Assembly: GCA_964457935.1 (NCBI GenBank)
Contig: CAYWFC010000001.1
Span: 10,631 to 74,630, forward strand
Direction: 5' to 3'
Length of the DNA stretch: 64,000 nt
Source of the DNA: STF1-107 sp964457935
GTDB lineage: Bacteria > Bacillota > Clostridia > Christensenellales > UBA1242
Under the pieces are notes generated by a model that saw only the letters and a list, made by a program, of their open reading frames with translations, was not told where the DNA came from and did not search any database. The translations under genes and the position numbers were made by a program. This document shows, piece by piece, positions 17,032 to 25,382 of the stretch (positions are counted from its first letter, which is position 1; every line of letters begins with the position of its first letter).

Positions 17032-17076
17032 AAACAACCCCCATTTCGCATTGCAAAGTGGGGGTTGTTTTGTTTA
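17032..17076 (+). terminator. Terminator after the island; right 45-bp repeat
   Basis: Copy of the terminator at 14645-14689 with one base changed in the loop (GCATTGC instead of GCATCGC). It lies 87 bases after the HAD gene and marks the right boundary of the island. Confidence 0.92.
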
Positions 17077-17122
17077 CATATTATTAATTTATAATATTTA
17101 TTAGCTTTTTACTCAAGATTTT

Positions 17123-17180
17123 TTCTTAAGATTTTTGCTTTAATCTTTTATTTTAATTATTTCTTAAGATTTTTGCTTTA
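17123..17180. repeat. 20-bp direct repeat in the leuS 3' flank
   Basis: TTCTTAAGATTTTTGCTTTA occurs at 17123-17142 and 17161-17180, within a T-rich stretch that separates the island from leuS. No gene is seen in 17077-17213. Confidence 0.6.
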
Positions 17181-17213
17181 GTTTTTTAGTTTAGTTCACT
17201 TTAGTTTTTTATT

Positions 17214-19634
17214 CTAGTTTTTTACTATGAAATTGATGACTTTGCGTGGGACGTAGATAATCTTAGTCACTGCGTCAAAGTCTATAGGCAGGAGAGCGTT
17301 ATCCTTGATGTGCGCGACGAGTTCGTCTTGGGTGATATTGATAGGCACAGACACTATCTTTCGCACTTTGCCGTTGACTTGGGCTACCACCTCTATCTCA
17401 TCTTTTTGCAGTTTATTTTCGTCATAAACAGGCCACGAAGCGTCCAATATATTGTCTGCGAACACTCTCTCGTACAGTTCGCTCGTGATGTGTGGTGCGA
17501 GTGGATTGAGCACTATCAAAAATCTTCTCAATTCTTCACGCGTGATGAATTTATCTTCTCGGATTTTCTTCATAAATATCATACACGCAGACACAGCGGT
17601 ATTGAGTTTCAGATTGTCATAATCTTCGCCCACTTTCTTGATGAGCACGTTGAGTTCGACCTCATGCTCTGGCGAGATGTCGTCGCCACGTAGCATATCT
17701 GGCAATGCCCACACTTTGTCGAGGAAATTCATTATACCCTCTATGCCATTGAATGTCCACTGGCAGTTGTCCTCATATCCTGCGAGGAACGACAAGTGCA
17801 TCCTAGCCACATCAGTGCCATAAGTATCTATCACTTCGAGTGGAGACACGCCGTTTTTGGATGATTTGCTCATCTTCTTGCCTTCGTCGTCCAGTATCAA
17901 GCCACTGCCCAGTTTCCTAGTGAATGGGTCGCGAGTAGGCACTGCGCCTATCTCGTACAAGAAATTTTGCCAGAAGAACGCGTACAATACATGGCGAGTG
18001 ATGTGCTCTGTGCCACCTATGTAGCAGTCCACGCTACCCCAGTACTTGAGTTTGTCCATATCGGCCAGCGCTTTGTCATTGTGTGGGTCACAATACCTCA
18101 GCCAATACCACGAAGAGCCAGCCCAGTTTGGCATAGTGTCAGTCTCGCGCTTTGCTGGTCCGCCACACTTAGGGCAGGTGCAATTCACGAAATCATCTAT
18201 CTTGGACAATGGCGAATCGCCATGGCTATTAGGCAGATAATCGTCTGTATACGGCAGTACCAGTGGCAGGTCACTCTCAGAGAGTGCCACAGTGCCACAG
18301 CGGTCACAAAATACTATAGGGAATGGCTCGCCCCAGTATCTCTGTCTATTGAATGGCCAATCTTGCATCTTGTAGTTTACTTTGCGCTCGCCGTAGCCTT
18401 TGGATACCACCATATCTGCTATCTTCTCTTTGGCTTCGCGCACTGGCATACCGGTAAACTCGCCACTATTGAGCATACGTGAGTTCTTGTCCAGATACTC
18501 CGCCTTCTCAACGGCGCACTCTGACACATCTCCCTCTATGACTTGGATCATAGGGATGTCAAATGCGCGCGCAAATTCATAATCTCTCTGGTCATGCGTA
18601 GGCACAGCCATGACAGCGCCTGTGCCGTAGCCACCTAGCACAAAGTCTGCCAAATACACCTGCACACGAGTGCCTGTGACTGGATTGATAGCGTACACGC
18701 CGTCCAGTCTACAGCCTGTCTTGTCCTTAGTCTTGCTAATGCGGTCCAGTTCGCTCTTTAGAGCGGTCTTTTGCTGGTAATCACGCACTTGGTCAATATT
18801 GCTGATGCGGTCAGATATCTCGTCCACCAAGCCATGCTCTGGTGCCAGCACCACGAATGTCATACCATACACTGTCTCTATGCAAGTGGTATATATCTCT
18901 ATTTCTGAGAGGTGAGCACCTGCCTCGTCTACCACTTCTAACTTCAGCTGTATGCCTTCGCTACGGCCTATCCAGTTTCGCTGGGCTTCTTTGAGGCTAT
19001 CTGCCATTTGTATCCTGTCCACATTGCCGAGCAGTTTGTCCGAATACTCGCGCATCTTCAGATACCACACGTCGCGGTTGACCTGTAACACATCACTGCC
19101 ACAACGGTCACATTTTCCGCCTTGGCTGTCTTCATTGGATAGCACAGTAGCGCATTTTGGGCAAAAATTCACATAGCCCTTGTGCTTGTACGCCTTGTCG
19201 TGCTTGAATAACTGCAAGAATATCCACTGCGTCCACTTGTAATACTCCTCATCGCTAGTGCAAAACACTCTCGAGCGGTCGTAAGTCAAGCCTATCTTCT
19301 TTAATTGCTCCATGGCGTTCTTCATGCCGTCCGCCACGAATGTGCGAGGGTTGATACCGTGCTTGATAGCAGCGTTCTCTGCTGGCAAGCCGAAACTGTC
19401 TCCCCCCATAGGGAATAGCACATTGTATCCCTGAAATCTCTTGTACCTAGCGAGTGCGTCTGCTGGCACAGTGCCTTTCAGATGCCCCATATGCAAACTG
19501 CCACTGATATTAAAAAACTCATACAGCACGTAATACTTTGGCTTAGTCGGATGAAAATCCACCGCGAGTAGTCTATCATCGTGCTCCCACTTGTCCTGCC
19601 ACTTGGCTTCTATCTGCTTGAAATCGTAATCCAT
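17214..19634 (-). CDS. leuS: Leucyl-tRNA synthetase
   Basis: Charges tRNA-Leu in the cytoplasm. Class I signatures: HMGH at residues 48-51 and KMSKS at 587-591, with a CP1 editing domain between (the TGAVMAVPTHDQRD segment) and zinc-type CPKCA...CDRCG and CDRCG...CPKCGG pairs. Length of 806 residues is normal for bacterial LeuRS. ATG 19634 (MDYDFKQIEAKW) is chosen over a longer frame from 19727 because TAGGAG lies just before it. A TTGACT - 17 - TACAAT promoter lies 20-60 bases upstream. Monocistronic. Confidence 0.96.
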   Translation of the reverse strand: MDYDFKQIEAKWQDKWEHDDRLLAVDFHPTKPKYYVLYEFFNISGSLHMGHLKGTVPADALARYKRFQGYNVLFPMGGDSFGLPAENAAIKHGINPRTFVADGMKNAMEQLKKIGLTYDRSRVFCTSDEEYYKWTQWIFLQLFKHDKAYKHKGYVNFCPKCATVLSNEDSQGGKCDRCGSDVLQVNRDVWYLKMREYSDKLLGNVDRIQMADSLKEAQRNWIGRSEGIQLKLEVVDEAGAHLSEIEIYTTCIETVYGMTFVVLAPEHGLVDEISDRISNIDQVRDYQQKTALKSELDRISKTKDKTGCRLDGVYAINPVTGTRVQVYLADFVLGGYGTGAVMAVPTHDQRDYEFARAFDIPMIQVIEGDVSECAVEKAEYLDKNSRMLNSGEFTGMPVREAKEKIADMVVSKGYGERKVNYKMQDWPFNRQRYWGEPFPIVFCDRCGTVALSESDLPLVLPYTDDYLPNSHGDSPLSKIDDFVNCTCPKCGGPAKRETDTMPNWAGSSWYWLRYCDPHNDKALADMDKLKYWGSVDCYIGGTEHITRHVLYAFFWQNFLYEIGAVPTRDPFTRKLGSGLILDDEGKKMSKSSKNGVSPLEVIDTYGTDVARMHLSFLAGYEDNCQWTFNGIEGIMNFLDKVWALPDMLRGDDISPEHEVELNVLIKKVGEDYDNLKLNTAVSACMIFMKKIREDKFITREELRRFLIVLNPLAPHITSELYERVFADNILDASWPVYDENKLQKDEIEVVAQVNGKVRKIVSVPINITQDELVAHIKDNALLPIDFDAVTKIIYVPRKVINFIVKN

Positions 19635-19730
19635 ATCTACTCCTATACACGACATTGTAGCAAAATCTATCTGCCAAGTCAATTTATTTGAGACAAAAAT
19701 ACATCGGTCAGCCCGATGTATTGTCATTTT

Positions 19731-21482
19731 TTAGTCTATGAAATATGTGCAATAATAATCTTGGCTATAGTCATGCTCTGCGAGTGATATATCCGTTCGC
19801 TCATATCCTGCCATACTAGAGATGCGCACAGTGCCGTCTGCCTGTGGCGTAAAGCGCACCAATACATATATGTCATCAAATTTCACTATTGTCATGATGG
19901 AGCCGATGAGTATCACGCCGTTCTCGCACACATGCACGTCGTCGTGTAGGCTAATAGTGTCGGCGCTGTATATATTCCTGTATACCGCGTGGTAATCAAA
20001 ATCGTATTCTACCGTTGCGTTAGGGTTTATTTCGCCCTTATAATACAAATTCTTCGCTATGAAATCATATGTCAATTGACTTTTGATATTGTCTGCTATT
20101 TGGCTCTGATACATAGTCTCACCATGCTCTAGTCTGTATGCCTCTACTTCGGTGCGGGCGTCTTCTTCTTGGCGGACAATGTCATCAAATGCGGTGTCGA
20201 GTATAGTAGTGTTGTACTCAGTTAGTGTCTTTGATGTCATGTCAAACGTCACGAATTTGCCAGTAGGCTTGTTGAACCCTAAGAGATACCCGCTTACGAA
20301 TATATGTCCGTCTTTGACATAAGTGCGACTAGTCATATCTACATTTTGGCGCGTGTCTGATGACAATATATATGGCGTGTCTGAATTTAATGTTTGTGAC
20401 CTTGACAGCGCCTGCACCTTGCCGTCTTTTATCTCAATGTAGCTGGTATATATAGCATTACTTTTCCATGGTACCAAGCCAAATGGATTGCCGTCGATGC
20501 AGAATATGACGTCTTGGTCCACTAGGTCGAAGTCATAATTCTCGTCGTTTATTATGTCCTCGTATTTGTTTATGTCTTTTTGGTATGCATAAGTGCTATG
20601 CATAAAGTCCGACAGTGCGTCTAGGCGCTCTTCGGTAGTGGTGTCGCTACTCATGGTGTTGTACAATGCGTCTAGTAGTTTGACAGTATTGAGATCATAA
20701 GTCTGCATATATGACCCCATCATCCCTTCCACGTAGTCAGTGATGACATCTTCGTATGTGTATGCGTCGCCTAAACCAAACACAGCGTGCATGCATTCGT
20801 GGCGGAATACGTCCTGAAAATATGACACATTGTCACTATCAGCCAAAAGCATGTGGCAAAATGCCATTTTGTTGATATTATCCTCTTTTCTCACAGTGAC
20901 ACCGCCTGCTCGGCTCCTAAAATCTGCGTCCATTTTGTGCACAATAATGCGGTATGGGTCGAGATATTTCAGCAGTGGCACACCGCGATGCAGTTCTAGT
21001 TTGTATCCAGCGCGCGACTGCAGGAATGCATTCATCTCGTCCACCACTATCTGCATTTGCTCGTATTTCTCGTCAGAAAAGTCCTTGTCCACATATATAG
21101 TCAGTGTGTCTCGGTCGGCTGGGAGCTCTACGCGGGTGTATTTAGTATCTGAGTGCAATATGTCTAATATTTTGGCTTCGATAAGGTCTAATTTGTTCCT
21201 AATTTTATCTGCATTTGTCGGATTATCTCTATCCCAAGCGCCTTGGTACATGTCGCATTTGTGCCCTAGCGACACGTAATAGTCGCTAGCGCCGAGAGCC
21301 TCTATGCTCTCAGCGATTTGGTCGCTGGTGGGCAGGTCTATAGTGGGCTGATTTACCTCGTGCGCCACGTAAGTGCCATACAGCATGGTGCCGAATAGTA
21401 GCATATATTTTGGCACGTTCATTATTTTCTTTATGGTACTTGGTGACTTGACTATACCATTTTTGTCTAATCTTATCTTCAT
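19731..21482 (-). CDS. Membrane-anchored zinc metalloprotease-like protein (583 aa)
   Basis: An N-terminal hydrophobic segment (about residues 24-41, PKYMLLFGTMLYGTYVA) precedes a long extracellular-type domain. The key motif is HECMHAVFGLGD (228-239): an HExxH zinc site with a Gly and Asp downstream, recalling metzincin-type HExxHxxGxxH/D but with one extra residue. The C-terminal half is Asp/Tyr-rich and beta-like without a recognised domain. The ATG follows a TTGACA - 17 - TACCAT promoter by 6 bases and lacks a ribosome-binding site, so the transcript is probably leaderless. Substrate unknown. Protease activity is inferred from the motif. Confidence 0.68.
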   Translation of the reverse strand: MKIRLDKNGIVKSPSTIKKIMNVPKYMLLFGTMLYGTYVAHEVNQPTIDLPTSDQIAESIEALGASDYYVSLGHKCDMYQGAWDRDNPTNADKIRNKLDLIEAKILDILHSDTKYTRVELPADRDTLTIYVDKDFSDEKYEQMQIVVDEMNAFLQSRAGYKLELHRGVPLLKYLDPYRIIVHKMDADFRSRAGGVTVRKEDNINKMAFCHMLLADSDNVSYFQDVFRHECMHAVFGLGDAYTYEDVITDYVEGMMGSYMQTYDLNTVKLLDALYNTMSSDTTTEERLDALSDFMHSTYAYQKDINKYEDIINDENYDFDLVDQDVIFCIDGNPFGLVPWKSNAIYTSYIEIKDGKVQALSRSQTLNSDTPYILSSDTRQNVDMTSRTYVKDGHIFVSGYLLGFNKPTGKFVTFDMTSKTLTEYNTTILDTAFDDIVRQEEDARTEVEAYRLEHGETMYQSQIADNIKSQLTYDFIAKNLYYKGEINPNATVEYDFDYHAVYRNIYSADTISLHDDVHVCENGVILIGSIMTIVKFDDIYVLVRFTPQADGTVRISSMAGYERTDISLAEHDYSQDYYCTYFID

Positions 21483-21527
21483 AGGTCTATGGTACTACAT
21501 TTGTGGGTATTTGTCAATAGATGTCAT

Positions 21528-21549
21528 CAAAAAACCCGCCGTAGCGGGT
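21528..21549 (-). terminator. Terminator of dnaN
   Basis: On the minus strand ACCCGC-TACG-GCGGGT is followed by six T, directly after the dnaN stop codon. Confidence 0.88.
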
Positions 21550-21554
21550 AGGTA

Positions 21555-22655
21555 TTAGTTTAGTCTCACAGGGGAGATGAGGTACAGATAATCCTCAGTC
21601 TCGATAGGCAATATGATGCATGGGTTGACAGCATTGGTGAAGTTTAGTTTGACAAACTCATCGCTAATGGCGCGCAGGCAGTCAATGAAATACTTAGAAT
21701 TAAACGCTATCAGCAAGTCATCGCCGGCAGTGACTGCGTTGATATTCTCCATGATGTTGCCGTATTCGGAGTTTGACGTGATAGTGATATTTTTCTCAGT
21801 GATGTCGAATTTCACCAGGTTATTCCTATCTGTGCGCGACAGCACGCTCGCTCTCTCGAGTGCCTCGCCGAACAACGGACTGGACAGTGTCACTACGGTA
21901 GAGAAATTCTTCTGTATGATCTGTTTGTAGTTGATAAAATCGCCCTCTATCAGTCTAGTAGTGACTACGGTAGAGCCCATCTCGAAGCGGAGATTTTTGT
22001 CAGTGACGTACACTCTGATAGTCTCGTCAGAGTCGCCTATCATCCTAGATATCTCGCTCAAAGTCTTGGCTGGCACGATGACCTTGAAGTCACCTGTAGT
22101 GCTAGATATCTTCTCATTGGCGATAGCCATCCTATATCCGTCCAACGCTACGGCGCGGATATTGTCGCCCTGCACCTCGAGCAAGCACCCTTTGAGTATA
22201 GGGCGCGAGTCGTCTGTGGCTACGGCGAAAATCACTCTATTGACGAGAGACTTGAGCGACTGCTCGCTGATCTCGAAATATTTGTCCTTCTCTATGAATG
22301 TAGGGGCTGGGAATTCGAGCAACTCCATACACTGTATGTAGCCTTCGCTGTCTGTATATGACACTTTGAGCTGATTTTTCTCATTCAATATGCAAGTCAC
22401 TTGTTCGTTAGTCAATTTGCGCAAATATTCGCCAAAAAGTTTGCCCGGCACTACTGCCTGACCTTCGCTTTTTACCTCGGCGCGGATAGTCTTTTGGATA
22501 CTGATCTCGTAGTCTGTGGCGCACAATATCAGGCTATCACCTACAGTGCGTAACTTGATACCCTCGAGTATAGGGGCGGTAGTCTTGGTGCTGGTCGCCT
22601 TGATCACTCTGGCGATCGCTTCTGACAAATCTAATCCATTACATCTAAAATTCAT
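21555..22655 (-). CDS. dnaN: DNA polymerase III beta subunit (sliding clamp)
   Basis: Ring clamp that holds DNA polymerase III on the template. The 366 residues cover three clamp domains, with the N-terminal region (MNFRCNGLDLSEAIARV), the KATSTKTTAPILEGI segment, the middle VIFAVATDDSRPILKG motif and the C-terminal PCIILPIE...YLISPVRLN ending typical of beta clamps. TAGGAG lies 7 bases before the ATG, and a TTGACA - 17 - TATAAT promoter is upstream. It is about 2.7 kb from dnaA and in opposite orientation, instead of directly downstream of it as in most Firmicutes. Confidence 0.96.
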   Translation of the reverse strand: MNFRCNGLDLSEAIARVIKATSTKTTAPILEGIKLRTVGDSLILCATDYEISIQKTIRAEVKSEGQAVVPGKLFGEYLRKLTNEQVTCILNEKNQLKVSYTDSEGYIQCMELLEFPAPTFIEKDKYFEISEQSLKSLVNRVIFAVATDDSRPILKGCLLEVQGDNIRAVALDGYRMAIANEKISSTTGDFKVIVPAKTLSEISRMIGDSDETIRVYVTDKNLRFEMGSTVVTTRLIEGDFINYKQIIQKNFSTVVTLSSPLFGEALERASVLSRTDRNNLVKFDITEKNITITSNSEYGNIMENINAVTAGDDLLIAFNSKYFIDCLRAISDEFVKLNFTNAVNPCIILPIETEDYLYLISPVRLN

Positions 22656-22793
22656 AATATACTCCTAATATCTTTCGTGATTTTATTATATAAAATAATA
22701 TTTTTTATGTCAATGGATTAGGAGATTTTCGTCAAAATTTTTGTGCTAGAGAAAATTTTTGACGACAAATTGTCCAAAAAGTGTCAGTAAACC

Positions 22794-22822
22794 TTGAAAT
22801 GTGGATTTTGCTATGGTATAAT
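22794..22822 (+). promoter_or_regulatory. Leaderless promoter of queH
   Basis: TTGAAA (22794-22799) - 17 - TATAAT (22817-22822), with TGG before the -10. Only 7 bases separate the -10 from the ATG at 22830, so the start codon would be at or within a base of +1. Confidence 0.75.
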
Positions 22823-22829
22823 ACGCCGT

Positions 22830-23462
22830 ATGCAAAAGACAAACTATCAGAAAATGAACGACATCTTGCTCGCAGTAGACCGCGCTCGCGAGAGTTTTGT
22901 TTCGGCGCACCCTGATAGAGAATATCATCTTCCTAGTTTGCTACTGCACAGTTGTTGCGCGCCTTGCAGTAGTGCGGTGATAGAGCGCCTGCGCCAGCGT
23001 TTCGACATCACAGTGTATTATTACAATCCCAATATCCTACCCGCGACCGAGTACTACAAGCGCCGAGACGAACAGCAGAAGTTTCTGTCTAGCATTGGTG
23101 TGCCGTTCGTCGAAGCGGAATATGTGCCGTCTGAATATTTTGACGCTATCGCAGGATACGAGCATTTGGGCGAGCGTACTGAGCGGTGCAGGCTATGCTA
23201 TGCCTTGCGCATGAGCAAGGCGCACGCGTATGCCGTCGAAAGGCATTTCGACTATTTCGCCACCACTCTCACTCTCAGCCCGCACAAGATAGAGCAGTGG
23301 ATAAACGAGATAGGCGAGCGCCTAGCCAGCACTGGTCCAGTCAAGTATCTATACAGTGATTTCAAAAAGGACAACGGCTATCTCAGGTCTACCGAACTCA
23401 GCAAGATATATGGCTTTTATAGGCAAAACTACTGTGGTTGTGGGCTAAGGAGCAGAGAATAA
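22830..23462 (+). CDS. queH: Epoxyqueuosine reductase QueH
   Basis: Last step of queuosine biosynthesis: reduces epoxyqueuosine in tRNA to queuosine. The 210-residue protein has the QueH cysteine set: SCCAPCS (Cys42, 43, 46), RCRLCYALR in the second half and YCGCGL at the end, for an iron-sulfur cluster and further metal binding. Other family blocks are YYYNPNILP and ATTLTLSPHKI. The ATG at 22830 is chosen because it follows a consensus promoter by 7 bases; a start at 22794 would fall in the -35 box. No other queuosine gene is nearby. Confidence 0.92.
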   Translation: MQKTNYQKMNDILLAVDRARESFVSAHPDREYHLPSLLLHSCCAPCSSAVIERLRQRFDITVYYYNPNILPATEYYKRRDEQQKFLSSIGVPFVEAEYVPSEYFDAIAGYEHLGERTERCRLCYALRMSKAHAYAVERHFDYFATTLTLSPHKIEQWINEIGERLASTGPVKYLYSDFKKDNGYLRSTELSKIYGFYRQNYCGCGLRSRE

Positions 23463-23487
23463 TACACATTTGACGTGTCCACACCGT

Positions 23488-23670
23488 TCATTTATTTATT
23501 TTATTAATTATTAAAGGTTATAAATATTATTAGGCGCTGTGGAAATGTGGATAAGTGAGATTCTCACGAAAAATCGCGTTATTTCTCCACACCGTCGGCA
23601 AAAAATTTATGTGGATAAATTGTGTCAAGATATACACAATCTGTCCACATTTTTTGTAGTTATCCACATT
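23488..23670. other. DnaA-box cluster 2, candidate replication origin
   Basis: Perfect TTATCCACA boxes lie at 23546-23554 and 23610-23618 (minus strand) and 23660-23668 (plus strand), with weaker matches near 23630-23648. An AT-only-like stretch at 23488-23530 is a candidate unwinding element. Part of it (GTGGAAATGTGGATAA) is almost the same as in cluster 1. It lies between queH and the phosphohexomutase gene, 1.7 kb from dnaA and 0.9 kb from dnaN, which makes it the better oriC candidate of the two clusters. Confidence 0.65.
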
Positions 23671-23682
23671 GTGTCGATTTGG

Positions 23683-23711
23683 TTGTAAAATTTCGGCGCT
23701 TGGTGTATAAT
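23683..23711 (+). promoter_or_regulatory. Leaderless promoter of the phosphohexomutase gene
   Basis: TTGTAA (23683-23688) - 17 - TATAAT (23706-23711), followed after 6 bases by the ATG at 23718. No ribosome-binding site. The promoter adjoins the last DnaA box of cluster 2, so DnaA could affect it. Confidence 0.7.
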
Positions 23712-23717
23712 ACTGGT

Positions 23718-25316
23718 ATGAAATACTTAGAGACATATACACATTGGGTGGAAAACATCACCGACGAGAACGAAATCACTGCATTGCGAGGTATGACTGA
23801 CGCCAGCCGACAGGAGATGTTCGCTGGGCTGATTAATTTCGGTACTGCCGGACTGCGTGGTAAACTCAGCCTAGGCACGAACGCTATGAATAGATACACT
23901 GTGGCACTGGCGTCTACTGCTCTGGCAGAGTACATGGGGCAAGAAGGTTTGACCAGCATAGTGATAGGCTATGACAACAGGCTATACAGCAGTGAGTTTG
24001 CGGTGCTGGCAGGAGACATCCTGCGTGCAAACGGTGTGACTGTATACACATTCGACACTTGCCAACCTACGCCGTATGTATCGTATTGCGTGCGCAAACT
24101 GCGTGCCGACATGGGCATAATGATCACCGCTAGTCACAATCCGAAAGAATACAACGGGTACAAAGTATTTGACCACCGAGGCTGTCAGATAGGCAGTGCG
24201 GTGGCTACTCGCATAGCAGATGAGATGTCTAGGCGTGACCCTTTGGAGTGTGTGGCAGTATCTGAGCCGAGAGCAGAGCGAATAGTGCTAGGCGACGATG
24301 TGGTGGATGAATTTTTGACCGATATGTCTACAGTGAGTAGAGCGGGCAAGAGTGCTGATGTGACTATCATATACTCGCCGTTGTGTGGGACGGGGCATTA
24401 TCTGGTGCCAGAGATATTGCGACGCCATGGCTACACAGACATACACTGTGTGCCGTCGCAGATAGAGGTCAGTCCGTTGTTTGAGACTTGTCCTAAGCCT
24501 AATCCCGAACTACCCGAAGCGTACGAGCAGGCTTTGGCGCTATCGCGTGATGTGAATGCGGATATATTGCTACTGACAGACCCTGACTGCGACCGCATAG
24601 GATGTATGGTGCGCACTGACGGCGGATATGTGTTCGTGAATGGCAATGCGCTGGGGCAGATATTCTTGCGGTACATTTTGTCACGCGACACCGACGGCTT
24701 CGTGGTGACTAGTGTGGTGACATCGCCTATGGCTAAGCGCATTTGTGCCAAGTATGGTGTGCCATGTCTCGACAGCCTGACTGGCTTCAAAAACATCGCC
24801 GACAGAGTGGATGAAGCGCTAAGCAGAGGCAACATGCTATTCGCGTACGAAGAGAGCCATGGGTACATGCCGACTACATTCACTCGAGACAAGGACGGCG
24901 TGAGTGCCAGTCTACTCCTGATAGAGATATGCAGTGTGCTAAAGGCGCAAGGCAAGACCATAATAGACTATCTAGACGAGATACGCGGTAGCGACTACAT
25001 GTACGATTACAGCCACAGTGTGATGTATGAAGGGGCTGGCAGTATGGAGCGTATGCGTGCTGTGATAGGGGGGCTTCGAGGCAATCCACCTACTATTATC
25101 GCTGGCAAGGCGGTAGTGGGGGTGACAGATTATCTGCGCGATGACACTGGGCTGGAGAAGAGTGACTTTATGCGATTTTCTCTAGCGGGCAGGGCGAGCA
25201 TAATAGTGCGACCTAGCGGGACAGAGCCTAAACTGAAATTCTATAGTTTCGCCAGCAGTGTGGCACAGGCAAAAGCCCAAGTGGATGATATGATACAAAT
25301 ATTGGATAAACAATAA
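23718..25316 (+). CDS. Phosphoglucomutase/phosphomannomutase
   Basis: Alpha-D-phosphohexomutase that interconverts sugar 1- and 6-phosphates. All four family signatures are visible: TASHNPKEYNGYKV (catalytic serine), DPDCDRIG (metal-binding), EESHGYM (sugar-binding) and RPSGTEPKLKFY (phosphate-binding). The 532 residues are slightly short of the usual 560-580 for the Firmicute PgcA type. A longer frame from 23622 would run through the DnaA boxes; ATG 23718 is chosen because it follows a consensus -10 by 6 bases. Whether glucose or mannose phosphate is preferred cannot be told. Confidence 0.94.
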   Translation: MKYLETYTHWVENITDENEITALRGMTDASRQEMFAGLINFGTAGLRGKLSLGTNAMNRYTVALASTALAEYMGQEGLTSIVIGYDNRLYSSEFAVLAGDILRANGVTVYTFDTCQPTPYVSYCVRKLRADMGIMITASHNPKEYNGYKVFDHRGCQIGSAVATRIADEMSRRDPLECVAVSEPRAERIVLGDDVVDEFLTDMSTVSRAGKSADVTIIYSPLCGTGHYLVPEILRRHGYTDIHCVPSQIEVSPLFETCPKPNPELPEAYEQALALSRDVNADILLLTDPDCDRIGCMVRTDGGYVFVNGNALGQIFLRYILSRDTDGFVVTSVVTSPMAKRICAKYGVPCLDSLTGFKNIADRVDEALSRGNMLFAYEESHGYMPTTFTRDKDGVSASLLLIEICSVLKAQGKTIIDYLDEIRGSDYMYDYSHSVMYEGAGSMERMRAVIGGLRGNPPTIIAGKAVVGVTDYLRDDTGLEKSDFMRFSLAGRASIIVRPSGTEPKLKFYSFASSVAQAKAQVDDMIQILDKQ

Positions 25317-25382
25317 CATTTGCGTACAAAGATTGACTTAACAGTCATTTTGTGATACAATATAGGAGTAAGAGGAAAAGAA

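Larger units (their letters stand above)
14645..17076 (+). other. AT-rich three-gene island bounded by 45-bp direct repeats
   Basis: Between the duplicated terminators lie a promoter, a structured leader and three tightly coupled genes (phosphoribosyltransferase, DprA-like protein, HAD protein). Base composition is clearly more AT-rich and codon use more A/T-ending than in the Ig-like gene before it and leuS after it. No integrase or transposase is present. The arrangement suggests a horizontally acquired cassette inserted at, or carrying, a terminator sequence. Confidence 0.65.
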
